Below are positions 1 through 6,464 of a DNA stretch of 6,581 nucleotides, piece by piece (within the stretch, counting starts at the first letter, position 1; every line of letters begins with the position of its first letter). Position numbers and translations under genes: made by a program. Below the pieces are notes generated by a model. That model was not told where the DNA came from. It saw nothing but the letters and a program-made list of their open reading frames with translations, and did no database searches. The DNA comes from an uncultured Candidatus Melainabacteria bacterium (GTDB lineage Bacteria; Cyanobacteriota; Vampirovibrionia; Gastranaerophilales; Gastranaerophilaceae): contig CAKUQA010000075.1 of the NCBI GenBank assembly GCA_934675225.1, positions 1 to 6,581 on the forward strand, written 5' to 3'.

Positions 1-1835
1 GTGAACCAGGTGTTGGTAAAACTGCTGTTGCTGAAGGTTTGGCAATAAGAATTGTAAATGCTGAAGTTCCGGATATCTTAGATGGCAAAAAAGTTATTCA
101 ACTTGATATGGGGCTTTTGGTTGCAGGTACTAAATATCGTGGTGAATTTGAAGAACGTTTGAAAAAAATCATGGATGAAATTCGTCAAGCCGGAAATATT
201 ATTTTGGTAATTGATGAAATGCATACATTGATTGGTGCTGGTGCTGCTGAAGGTGCAATTGATGCAGCTAATATCTTAAAACCGGCATTATCTCGTGGTG
301 AAATTCAAGTTATTGGTGCTACAACTCTTGATGAATACAGAAAATATGTTGAAAAAGATTCTGCTTTAGAACGTCGTTTTCAACCTGTAATTATTGATGA
401 GCCGACTGAGGATGAATCAATTGAAATTATTAAAGGTTTAAAACCTAAATATGAAGAACACCATAAATTAATAATTTCGGATGAAGCAATTGTTGCAGCG
501 GTAAAATTGTCAAATAAATATATAACTGATAGATTTTTGCCTGATAAAGCAATTGATGTTATTGATGAAGCTTCTTCAAAAGTTCGTTTGAAAGTTTCAA
601 ACTTATCTCCGGAAGGCAAGCAGCTTGAAAAAGAATTGCGTGCTATTATTAAGGAAAAAGAAGAAGCAATCAGAAATCAAGAATTTGAAAAAGCATCTCA
701 ATTAAGGGATGACGAAGCTGACATGAAAGATAAAATTCGTGAAATGGCTCAAAAATATAGAGAAGAACATGAAGCGAATAAACCAACGGTTACGGCTGAA
801 AACGTTGCTGAAGTTATTGGTACAATGACAGGTATTCCTGTTACTAAATTAACAGAAGGTGAAAGTGAAAGATTGTTGAAACTTGAACAAACTTTACATG
901 AAAGAGTTATTGGTCAAAATGATGCAGTTGTGGCAATTTCAAAAGCAATCAGACGTGCCAGAGTTGGTTTAAAAAGCCCTAACAGACCAATCGGAAGCTT
1001 TATCTTCTGTGGTCCTACAGGTGTTGGTAAAACTGAGCTTGCTAAAGCTTTGGCAGAAGCTGTATTTGGTTCAGAAGATAATATGATAAGAGTTGATATG
1101 TCTGAATTTATGGAAAAACATTCAACTGCAAAACTTATCGGTTCTCCTCCAGGATATGTTGGTTATGATGACGGCGGTCATTTGACAGAATTGGTTCGTA
1201 AAAAACCTTACAGCGTAATTCTGTTTGATGAAATAGAAAAAGCTCATCCGGATGTTTTCAATATCATGTTGCAAATATTGGATGATGGACGTTTGACAGA
1301 TGCAAAAGGTCGTCATGTAAACTTTAAAAATACAATTATAATCATGACTTCTAACGTAGGTGCAAGCATGATTACAACAACATCAAAACTTGGTTTCTCT
1401 ACAAGTGATGATGAGTCAAAAGATAAATACGAAAAACTTAAAGAAACAGTTTCTGAAGAAATGAAAAAAGCTTTCAGACCTGAATTCTTAAATCGTATTG
1501 ATGAAACAATCGTATTTGCTCATTTGAAACAAGAGGAAATCAGACAAATTGTAGATTTGATGTTAAAAGACTTGTTCAAACGTTTGGCAGAGCGTGAATT
1601 ATCTGTGGAAGTTACTGATGAAGTAAAAGATCATTTGGCTAAAAACGGATATTCAGAAGCTTACGGTGCAAGACCTTTAAGAAGATTAATTCAGCGAAAA
1701 ATTGAAGATATGTTGGCTGAAGAAATTCTTTCAGGTAAATATTCTGCTGGTGATACGATTGTAATAAAGCTTGTTGATGACAAAATTGCTTTTGAAAGAA
1801 AAGCAACAACCTGCAGAAGAATCAGAAACAGCTAA
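1..1835 (+). CDS. clpC: ClpC-type AAA+ unfoldase, ATP-binding subunit of the Clp protease (5'-truncated by window edge)
   Basis: HSP100 unfoldase that uses ATP to unfold cytoplasmic substrates and thread them into the ClpP peptidase. The reading frame is open from base 3, so the N-terminal repeat domain lies outside the window. Visible in order: D1 Walker A EPGVGKT (3-23), D1 pore loop KYRG (132-143), D1 Walker B VIDEMH (207-224), Arg-finger pair in ALERRF (363-380), a short middle domain with a UVR-like segment (about 657-735), D2 Walker A GPTGVGKT (1011-1034), D2 pore loop GYVG (1152-1163), Walker [10 protein letters not shown] (1221-1247), sensor-1 TSN, and sensor-2 GARPLRR (1665-1685). 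The LGF loop (1389-1397) is the ClpP-docking tripeptide of ClpA/C/X and is absent from ClpB. Together with the short UVR middle domain it makes this ClpC rather than the ClpB disaggregase. The last 11 residues ([11 protein letters not shown]) look like a wrong-frame tail; see findings. A terminator follows directly. Confidence 0.95.
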   Translation, partial: EPGVGKTAVAEGLAIRIVNAEVPDILDGKKVIQLDMGLLVAGTKYRGEFEERLKKIMDEIRQAGNIILVIDEMHTLIGAGAAEGAIDAANILKPALSRGEIQVIGATTLDEYRKYVEKDSALERRFQPVIIDEPTEDESIEIIKGLKPKYEEHHKLIISDEAIVAAVKLSNKYITDRFLPDKAIDVIDEASSKVRLKVSNLSPEGKQLEKELRAIIKEKEEAIRNQEFEKASQLRDDEADMKDKIREMAQKYREEHEANKPTVTAENVAEVIGTMTGIPVTKLTEGESERLLKLEQTLHERVIGQNDAVVAISKAIRRARVGLKSPNRPIGSFIFCGPTGVGKTELAKALAEAVFGSEDNMIRVDMSEFMEKHSTAKLIGSPPGYVGYDDGGHLTELVRKKPYSVILFDEIEKAHPDVFNIMLQILDDGRLTDAKGRHVNFKNTIIIMTSNVGASMITTTSKLGFSTSDDESKDKYEKLKETVSEEMKKAFRPEFLNRIDETIVFAHLKQEEIRQIVDLMLKDLFKRLAERELSVEVTDEVKDHLAKNGYSEAYGARPLRRLIQRKIEDMLAEEILSGKYSAGDTIVIKLVDDKIAFERKATTCRRIRNS

Positions 1836-1846
1836 CTAAATTATTT

Positions 1847-1876
1847 AATCCCTGCTAAATAAAGCAGGGATTTTTT
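1847..1876 (+). terminator. Rho-independent terminator of clpC
   Basis: A 10-bp perfect stem pairs 1847-1856 (AATCCCTGCT) with 1863-1872 (AGCAGGGATT) around the 6-nt loop AAATAA. The T-run 1871-1876 overlaps the end of the stem. It begins 11 nt after the annotated clpC stop and 7 nt after the alternative +1-frame stop, so it would end clpC transcription with either tail. Confidence 0.92.
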
Positions 1877-1878
1877 AC

Positions 1879-1907
1879 TTGAAAATTTTTTAAAAATAGT
1901 GTAGATT
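1879..1907 (+). promoter_or_regulatory. Candidate sigma70-type promoter for gspF/pilC
   Basis: A -35 box TTGAAA (1879-1884, 5/6 to consensus) is followed after 17 nt by TAGATT (1902-1907, 4/6). It lies directly after the clpC terminator, where a new promoter is needed. The predicted transcription start, around 1914, is only about 6 nt before the gspF ATG. The surroundings are very AT-rich, so chance matches are possible. Confidence 0.4.
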
Positions 1908-1919
1908 ATTATATAGGTT

Positions 1920-3164
1920 ATGGCAAAATTTCAATATAATGCATTAAAGGATAATAAGCAGGTTGTTAGTGGAGAAATTGAGGCTTCCGATTATCGTGAG
2001 GCTCGTGAAAAAATTCGTCAATTAGGTTTTTTACCTACAAAAGTTTATACAGAAGAATTTATTGACGAAAAAGATAATATTTCTGGCGAAAATGAACAGT
2101 TGCAAACTCAAGGTAAAAATGTTTCAAGATTAAGTTTGCAAGAAAAAATAATGTTTACGTCGGAGTTAGAAGTATTGTTGGCTGCAGGAATTCCAATTTT
2201 AGATGCTTTGCATACTGTTGAAGTTAATACTCCTAAAGAAAAATTAAAAATAATTTGTGGAAATTTGCAAAAAGCAATAATGCGTGGAGTTACTTTTGCA
2301 GAAGCTCTAGCTTCTTTGTATGGCAAAGTATTTGGTTCTGTTTATATCGGGTTGGTCAAAACCGGTGAAAATTCAGGTGAACTTGATGCTACTTTAGGGC
2401 GTTTGTTGATATTGTTGCGAAAAGAAGAAAGAATTAAAGATAAAATCAAAAGTGCATCAATTTATCCGATTATATTATTAGTTATTATGGCTGTAGTTTT
2501 AATGATTTTTTCAAAACTGGTTTTTCCGGCATTTTATGGCATTTTACAATTTAACGCTACTGATGTTCCACATTTTTCAGATATGTTGATAGGTTTTTGT
2601 GAATTTATAAATCAATTTTGGTGGTTGGTTTTGCTTGGCATTGGGGCTTTTTTTGGTGGAATTTCTACATTATTTCAAAATCCACAATTTAAAGCTAAGT
2701 GGGATGAATTAATTTTAAAAGTTCCGGTAATTTCTGACTTTATTCAATATATAAATTTATCCAATTTTATGACTGTTTTGAATATTTCTTATGAGGCAGG
2801 AGTTCCTATTCTTTCCGGTCTTGAACTTTCTAATAAGACGGTTGGAAATTATACTATTAAGAAAAAAGTCTTTAATGTTATAAATCTTGTAAGAAGTGGT
2901 CGTTCATTATCTGAATCTTTTGAAATTACAGGCGCAATTCCGTCTGCACTTATGACAATGATTGCAACCGGAGAAAAATCAGGAACTTTAGGAAAAATGT
3001 TTAAAGATGCTGCTGATGTTATTGATAAAAAAGTTGATATGGCATTGGAAGCATTAACTAAAATGTTTGAACCTACATTAATTGTTATTATGGGAATTGT
3101 TGTAGGTTTTGTTGCTTTAGGATTTTACCAAATGTATATGACAGCACTAGGTTCTTTATTTTAG
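1920..3164 (+). CDS. GspF/PilC-family inner-membrane platform protein (type IV pilus or type II secretion)
   Basis: Polytopic platform protein that sits at the base of type IV pili or type II secretion pseudopili and couples the cytoplasmic ATPase to pilin assembly. At 414 aa it has the normal family length of about 400. The N-terminus FQYNALKDNKQVVSGEIEA (residues 4-22) is the usual family opening and supports the ATG start despite no clear ribosome binding site. Two homologous GspF domains lie at about 72-200 and 278-400. Each carries the AG(I/V)PIL motif (AGIPIL, AGVPIL) and a TGExSGxL motif (TGENSGEL at 148-155, TGEKSGTL at 350-357). Three membrane helices are apparent at about 180-202, 231-251 and 384-405. 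No pilin, ATPase or prepilin peptidase gene is adjacent, so pilus versus secretion cannot be decided, nor a pilC/gspF symbol chosen. Confidence 0.93.
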   Translation: MAKFQYNALKDNKQVVSGEIEASDYREAREKIRQLGFLPTKVYTEEFIDEKDNISGENEQLQTQGKNVSRLSLQEKIMFTSELEVLLAAGIPILDALHTVEVNTPKEKLKIICGNLQKAIMRGVTFAEALASLYGKVFGSVYIGLVKTGENSGELDATLGRLLILLRKEERIKDKIKSASIYPIILLVIMAVVLMIFSKLVFPAFYGILQFNATDVPHFSDMLIGFCEFINQFWWLVLLGIGAFFGGISTLFQNPQFKAKWDELILKVPVISDFIQYINLSNFMTVLNISYEAGVPILSGLELSNKTVGNYTIKKKVFNVINLVRSGRSLSESFEITGAIPSALMTMIATGEKSGTLGKMFKDAADVIDKKVDMALEALTKMFEPTLIVIMGIVVGFVALGFYQMYMTALGSLF

Positions 3165-3192
3165 ATTTTTACAATTTAAAGAAATATATAAG

Positions 3193-3201
3193 TGGTACTA
3201 T
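3193..3201 (+). promoter_or_regulatory. Candidate extended -10 promoter for the small membrane-protein gene
   Basis: TGG-TACTAT gives a TGn-extended -10 element, with the same hexamer as the tRNA promoter at 6488-6493. No good -35 lies at 16-18 nt; TTTACA at 3168-3173 is 22 nt away. It would give a leader of about 60 nt before the ATG at 3269. It is weak on its own in AT-rich DNA. Confidence 0.25.
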
Positions 3202-3268
3202 TGTAAATAATTGTTATTTTTATTTTTTGATTTAGCAAGAAAATCCATTTTTGTTTTTTCATAAAGAT

Positions 3269-3658
3269 ATGAAAATCTATTCTATAGAAACAAGAGATTA
3301 TGACCAAAACCGAGTTTTAGTAAGAAGAAATAAACTCTCGCAATCAGCACCTGATGCACCTAAAGAAGCTTACCTTGTTGCAAAAGATAAAAAAGATGAG
3401 TTTGTTAAATGTCTTGAAAATAAAGATAAAAAAACAGTTATATTATCTTGTTTGTCCTTAGTCGGCGGAGCAATCCTTGGAATGCTTGCAGGGCATAAAT
3501 TTCCTGTAACAAGGGTTGATGCAAAAGCATGGAGTGTTGGTTATGGTATTGTTGCCGGAATTTTATCAGGGCTTTTGGGGGCAGGGTTGACTGATAGACA
3601 TTATACCAATAAATTATTAAAAGATTTTAATGCTGAAAAATATTCAGGTAAAAATTAG
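3269..3658 (+). CDS. Hypothetical small membrane protein with two glycine-rich helices
   Basis: I do not recognise a family. From the ATG at 3269 it encodes 129 aa, MKIYSIETRD and onward. An in-frame TTG at 3251 would add six residues (MFFHKD), but nothing favours it. Neither start has a Shine-Dalgarno sequence; only AAAG sits just upstream of the ATG. Residues 1-54 are polar and charged, rich in K, R and D. Two hydrophobic segments follow, at about 55-76 (containing GGAILGMLAG) and 89-107 (containing GIVAGILSGLLGAG). They are joined by a loop with Pro and basic residues, and a charged tail of about 22 residues ends the protein. This predicts a helical hairpin with both termini cytoplasmic. 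The small-residue spacing (GxxxG-like) suits tight helix packing or oligomerisation, which is inference. Codon use matches its neighbours, and the frame is open and membrane-like, so it is probably real. Confidence 0.7.
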   Translation: MKIYSIETRDYDQNRVLVRRNKLSQSAPDAPKEAYLVAKDKKDEFVKCLENKDKKTVILSCLSLVGGAILGMLAGHKFPVTRVDAKAWSVGYGIVAGILSGLLGAGLTDRHYTNKLLKDFNAEKYSGKN

Positions 3659-3675
3659 ATTATATCTTATTTTTA
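3649..3675. terminator. Weak AT-rich hairpin spanning the convergent stop codons (possible bidirectional terminator)
   Basis: TAAAAAT (3649-3655) pairs with ATTTTTA (3669-3675), then after one T-T mismatch AGA (3657-3659) pairs with TCT (3665-3667), leaving a 5-nt loop. The stem carries both the TAG of the upstream gene and the TAA of the opposite-strand TPR gene. It is nearly all A-T, so stability is low. It is the only structure at this junction that could stop either transcript. Confidence 0.25.
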
Positions 3676-5066
3676 TTAAACCAATTAATAAATTTATCTA
3701 GAAACCCATCATCTTCTTGAACGTCAGTATTTTGTAATTTTTCTAATTTATGTTGGATTTTGGAATATTCAGGACTGCCTTTACCTATTTCTAAGAATTT
3801 TTCGTAACATTCAATTGCAGCTGATTTGTTTTTTAATTTATCATAAGCTTCACCTAATTTTTTTACTGTTAAAGCATTTCTTTTATCTAAATGGTAAAGT
3901 TTTAACAAATATTCGGCTTGCATTCTATAGTCACCAATGCTTTCTCTGAATTCAGCCAATTTTTCTAATGATTTTTTATCGTTTTCATCAAGTTTAGAAA
4001 TTCTTTCATAAAATTCCATGGCATGGTTCTTATCGCCGGATTCTTCTAATAATACGGCTAACGTATTAAGTAACTCCAAATCGTCATTTTTTATTTGATA
4101 TGCGTTTAAGTACTCATTAATTGCGATATCTTTATTTCCTCTGACAATATTATATTTGCCCCAATTTATATGAGCGTTATAGTCGTCATTTTTTTCTTCA
4201 TAAATTAATGCTCGCATCTGATATGTTAATGGAGAGTTTTTCTCTAATTCATCAAATTTGTTAACGCATTCCAATGCTTTTGTAAGGTCTCTTGTCATGT
4301 AATAATATTGCGCTTTTAGGGAATGGAATTGTGCAATATGTCCATATTGTTCTTCCATTTTTTCAAGTTTTTCAATTGCTTCACCTTTTTTGTTCATGTC
4401 AAGTAAACATTTTACTTTTGTAAGTTCATCAGAAGTTATTTCTATTGCTTTTTCAGGATTTCCATTTTTTAAATATAAATCAGCCAACATTTCCTTTATA
4501 TTATTTGTGTCAAATCCTGATTTTCTAGCTCTTTCAAGAACTTCAATAGCACTGGGCATAGCATCTTCTTTTAGATAAAGATTTGCAAGTCGGGCATAAA
4601 CATCTTCATGAGTTCCTTCGTGGTCAATAACTTTTAAATACTCATCAATTGCTTTTACATTGTTATTTGTTTGTTCATATAGAGTTCCGAGAACAAATCT
4701 TGCTGAAAGTATTTCTTTATCTTCTTGGGCAGAATTTACAGCTTTTTTATAATCATTAATAGCATGTTCCAATTGGTGTTCTACTGTGTGCATATTCCCT
4801 CTGTAAACATAATATTTAAATCTGTCTGTAGTGACGTAAATATCCATTAATTGCTCATAAGCAAGAATATTTGTAGCATCAAATTCAAGGATTTTTGTAT
4901 AAAAATCAGCAGCTTCTTCTTTGTTGTCAAGTAACATAGCAAGGTGTCCTAAGCGTTCTAAGATGCTCAAATCTTTAGGATTTCTGTCATGAAGTTTTTT
5001 ATATTCTTCATAGGCTTGTGTATATTGTTCGTTGTCTTCATATTGTTCTGCTGTTTGTAAACTCAT
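3660..5066 (-). CDS. Tetratricopeptide-repeat (TPR) protein
   Basis: A 468-aa protein made almost wholly of TPR-like helical hairpins, roughly ten to twelve from residue 1 to about 445. Typical repeat signatures (small or large hydrophobics at TPR positions, A before an aromatic) are seen in ILERLGHLAMLLDNKEEAADFY, VYARLANLYLK, IKEMLADLYLKNGNPEKAIE and LNTLAVLLEESGDKNHAMEFY. There is no signal peptide or membrane helix, so it is likely a cytoplasmic scaffold; the partner is unknown. After an acidic linker (about 448-453, QEDD) it ends with a short amphipathic segment, GFLDKFINWFNKNKI (454-468). The start is well supported: AAGGAG (5078-5073) lies 6 nt upstream of the ATG. It follows pth on the same strand with a 70-nt gap that has its own candidate promoter. 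The specific function cannot be told from repeats alone. Confidence 0.9.
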   Translation of the reverse strand: MSLQTAEQYEDNEQYTQAYEEYKKLHDRNPKDLSILERLGHLAMLLDNKEEAADFYTKILEFDATNILAYEQLMDIYVTTDRFKYYVYRGNMHTVEHQLEHAINDYKKAVNSAQEDKEILSARFVLGTLYEQTNNNVKAIDEYLKVIDHEGTHEDVYARLANLYLKEDAMPSAIEVLERARKSGFDTNNIKEMLADLYLKNGNPEKAIEITSDELTKVKCLLDMNKKGEAIEKLEKMEEQYGHIAQFHSLKAQYYYMTRDLTKALECVNKFDELEKNSPLTYQMRALIYEEKNDDYNAHINWGKYNIVRGNKDIAINEYLNAYQIKNDDLELLNTLAVLLEESGDKNHAMEFYERISKLDENDKKSLEKLAEFRESIGDYRMQAEYLLKLYHLDKRNALTVKKLGEAYDKLKNKSAAIECYEKFLEIGKGSPEYSKIQHKLEKLQNTDVQEDDGFLDKFINWFNKNKI

Positions 5067-5097
5067 TTGGAACTCCTTAATTTAATACTTTAATTTA

Positions 5098-5124
5098 ATT
5101 ATATATAAAAAATGTTTATATCAA
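5098..5124 (-). promoter_or_regulatory. Candidate promoter of the TPR gene
   Basis: On the minus strand TTGATA (5124-5119) precedes a perfect TATAAT (5103-5098) with a 15-nt spacer, shorter than the ideal 17. Transcription would start near 5091, giving a leader of about 25 nt that includes the AAGGAG ribosome site. The TPR gene could thus be expressed apart from pth, though read-through from pth is also possible because no terminator lies between them. Confidence 0.4.
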
Positions 5125-5136
5125 TAATCTTTGTGG

Positions 5137-5682
5137 CTAATTGAATTTATTTTGAGCTTTTTGAATGTCATTAGAAAGGTAAAATTCAATAGCATCATCT
5201 GCTTTTTTTAATACTTCTTTAAGTGTATCAAGTTGCTCTTTGGGGAAATTTTGTAATACATAGTTTTCAGAAGGAATGTTTGGTTGAGGCCCAATTCCAA
5301 CTTTAAGTCTGTCAAATTCTTTTGTTCCAACATGTTTAATAGTAGATTTAATTCCGTTGTGTCCACCGTCAGAACCATTTGCTCTAAAACGTATTCTGCC
5401 TAAATCAAGAGCTATATCATCATATATTATTAAAATATCTTTAATGTCAATTTTATAGTAATCCATTACGGCTCTAACGGCTTCTCCTGATAAATTCATA
5501 AAAGTTGTTGGTTTAATATAAATTATGTCGTTTGATTTTGCAAGAAAACATTTAAGTTTAGTTTCTTCTTTGAATGAGAAGTTATTGTCTAAAGCTAATT
5601 TGTCTAACACCATAAAACCGGCATTATGTCGTGTAAAACAGTATTTTTCTCCAATATTTCCAAGTCCTGCTATTAATTTCAT
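5137..5682 (-). CDS. pth: Peptidyl-tRNA hydrolase
   Basis: Cytoplasmic esterase that frees tRNA from peptidyl-tRNAs dropped by stalled ribosomes; usually essential in bacteria. At 181 aa it is close to the usual 185-195. The start MKLIAGLGN matches the family N-terminus and is preceded at 9 nt by the ribosome site AAAGGA (5697-5692). Active-site residues by alignment with the E. coli enzyme: N9 (N10), H19 in TRHNAGF (catalytic H20), N63 in KPTTFMNLSG (N68), D88 in IIYDD (D93), and N109 in GGHNGIKS (N114). The substrate-binding region and the DRLKVGIG strand are intact, so it should be active. One oddity is I10 where the family motif GNPG has proline. It is divergent from the HTH gene and upstream of the TPR gene. 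Confidence 0.97.
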   Translation of the reverse strand: MKLIAGLGNIGEKYCFTRHNAGFMVLDKLALDNNFSFKEETKLKCFLAKSNDIIYIKPTTFMNLSGEAVRAVMDYYKIDIKDILIIYDDIALDLGRIRFRANGSDGGHNGIKSTIKHVGTKEFDRLKVGIGPQPNIPSENYVLQNFPKEQLDTLKEVLKKADDAIEFYLSNDIQKAQNKFN

Positions 5683-5722
5683 ATTATTTTATCCTTTATA
5701 TTTATTATTTTAACGTAAATAA

Positions 5723-5731
5723 ATATTACCA
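5723..5731 (-). promoter_or_regulatory. Candidate extended -10 promoter of pth
   Basis: On the minus strand TGG-TAATAT (5731-5723) forms a TGn-extended -10 element. The expected start near 5716 gives a leader of about 33 nt containing AAAGGA. No recognisable -35 lies 17 nt upstream. TAAAAT at 5712-5707 is an alternative -10, also without a -35. Support is only moderate. Confidence 0.3.
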
Positions 5732-5753
5732 TACCTGTTTGCCATGCTTTCGC

Positions 5754-5782
5754 TTAACAAAATGATAAAAAACATTTATTTT
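5754..5782 (+). promoter_or_regulatory. Candidate promoter of the HTH regulator gene
   Basis: TTAACA (5754-5759, 5/6) and TATTTT (5777-5782, 4/6) are separated by exactly 17 nt. The predicted start near 5789 leaves a short leader of about 16 nt that is mostly the ribosome site. It lies in the 122-nt gap shared with divergent pth, upstream of the candidate pth -10, so the two promoters fire apart without overlapping. Confidence 0.45.
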
Positions 5783-5792
5783 AAAAATACTT

Positions 5793-5802
5793 AAAGGTGA
5801 GG
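5793..5802 (+). promoter_or_regulatory. Ribosome binding site of the HTH gene (decides between two close ATGs)
   Basis: AAAGGTGAGG ends 2 nt before ATG 5805 and 8 nt before ATG 5811. AGGTGA read as the 3' half of AGGAGGTGA suits ATG 5805. GAGG read as the core suits ATG 5811. The protein starts MIM, so only two residues are at stake. Confidence 0.6.
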
Positions 5803-5804
5803 AT

Positions 5805-6374
5805 ATGATTATGAAAAACAAACCAATAATTCAAGAAAAAAGTTCAGAAAAAGTTGCAAAATTTTTAGATAAGAATTCTTTGCATAAAAAAGATTTTGCA
5901 GAAATGATAGGAGTTACATTGTCTTATGTTTATAACTTGATAGATAACTCAATTGCTTTTTCGACAAGAAGTACTACGTTAGAAAGAATTGCTACTGTTA
6001 TGGAAATTGAACCTGAAGAATTTGAGGAATACAAAATTCCGCAAGAACCAATATTAGTTGATGATTCAATCGAATTTTTTAAAAGTATAATGAAAGAAAA
6101 AGGAATGTCTGTTGTTAATTTTTTGAAAGCTTTTCCTCGAAAGAAACGTTTAGACGTTGTGGACATGCTTAGAGGTGCATTACCAATTCCAATAGATTTT
6201 AAGGAGTTGACAATGATTGCACAAGTTTTGGATTTAAATAAAGATGATATATATTCCATGTGGGAAAAACGTATGAAGCAGGTGTTAGAATTGAATGGCA
6301 TGAACATATATTCCAATGCTGCTTTGGTTAATTCCATGTTTGATTGTGCTAAAAAATATATTCATTTGAAGTAA
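5805..6374 (+). CDS. XRE/Cro-like helix-turn-helix regulator with two tandem HTH-type domains
   Basis: Probable cytoplasmic DNA-binding transcription regulator of 189 aa; target unknown. Domain 1 (residues 16-76) is a typical five-helix XRE fold. Helices 2-3 read DFAEMIGVTLSYVYNLID (30-47), followed by TTLERIATVMEIEPEEF (57-73). Domain 2 (about 88-152) repeats this plan with one inserted residue. NFLKAF, then PRKKRLDVVDMLRG (111-124), stands for helices 2-3, and KELTMIAQVLDLNKDDI (133-149) for helices 4-5. It keeps the F...IA.V pattern but lacks the classic G-V/S turn. A C-terminal helical region (153-189) matches nothing I know. It has its own promoter and terminator and is divergent from pth. 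No partner toxin, phage or mobile gene is adjacent, so a stand-alone chromosomal regulator is likelier than a phage repressor or antitoxin. Confidence 0.82.
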   Translation: MIMKNKPIIQEKSSEKVAKFLDKNSLHKKDFAEMIGVTLSYVYNLIDNSIAFSTRSTTLERIATVMEIEPEEFEEYKIPQEPILVDDSIEFFKSIMKEKGMSVVNFLKAFPRKKRLDVVDMLRGALPIPIDFKELTMIAQVLDLNKDDIYSMWEKRMKQVLELNGMNIYSNAALVNSMFDCAKKYIHLK

Positions 6375-6411
6375 AAACAAGAGCCCAACTATTAATTTGG
6401 GCTTTTGTTTT
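6374..6411 (+). terminator. Strong intrinsic terminator after the HTH gene
   Basis: A 15-bp stem pairs 6374-6388 with 6397-6411 (core AGCCCAA / TTGGGCT, one G-T pair, A-rich and T-rich flanks) around the 8-nt loop CTATTAAT. The T-rich arm, TTTTGTTTT, acts as the U-tract. The stem starts on the last base of the HTH stop codon. It separates the regulator from the tRNA unit downstream, and its A/T flanks could also let it work on the opposite strand. Confidence 0.9.
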
Positions 6412-6430
6412 ATGCATATAAATTAATAGT

Positions 6431-6461
6431 AAAAAATAAAAACAAAAAAAATAATAAAAAA
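6431..6461 (+). promoter_or_regulatory. A-tract region upstream of the tRNA promoter (UP-element-like)
   Basis: Four A-runs (6431-6436, 6438-6442, 6444-6451, 6456-6461) end 3 nt before the TTGACA box. A/T tracts at this place bind the RNA polymerase alpha C-terminal domain at strong stable-RNA promoters; that role here is inferred from position and composition. The whole genome segment is AT-rich, but this stretch is markedly purine-only A rather than mixed A/T. Confidence 0.4.
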
Positions 6462-6464
6462 CTG

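Noticed and set aside
380..619. Minus-strand open frame inside clpC
   Set aside because: It is antisense to conserved D1/middle-domain sequence of ClpC, has no ribosome site, and reads as a shadow of the codon bias.
1122..1316. Minus-strand open frame across the clpC D2 domain
   Set aside because: It overlaps the invariant GYVG and Walker B motifs on the other strand and has no start signals or recognisable protein features.
3165..3250. Search for a terminator after gspF/pilC
   Set aside because: Only short AT matches such as ACAATT/AATTGT with long loops are present and no GC-containing stem, so no terminator was called.
4390..4578. Short plus-strand open frame inside the TPR gene
   Set aside because: It is a shadow of the TPR coding frame, with no ribosome site and low complexity.
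5525..5713. Plus-strand open frame inside pth running into the intergenic region
   Set aside because: It is antisense to the pth N-terminus with its catalytic His and Asn, and has no independent support.
5717..5781. Inverted repeat AAATAAAT / ATTTATTT (5717-5724, 5774-5781) in the pth/HTH divergent gap as a possible operator
   Set aside because: The 8-bp all-A/T arms are 49 nt apart in AT-rich DNA, which is expected by chance.
5930..6337. A 135-codon open frame on the minus strand, antisense to the HTH gene
   Set aside because: Its translation is Ser/Ile-rich and low in complexity with no domain signs. The plus-strand frame has a clear XRE domain, ribosome site, promoter and terminator.
5805..6374. 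HTH gene as the antitoxin of a toxin-antitoxin pair
   Set aside because: No small toxin-like gene is adjacent: pth is on one side, and a terminator and tRNA are on the other.
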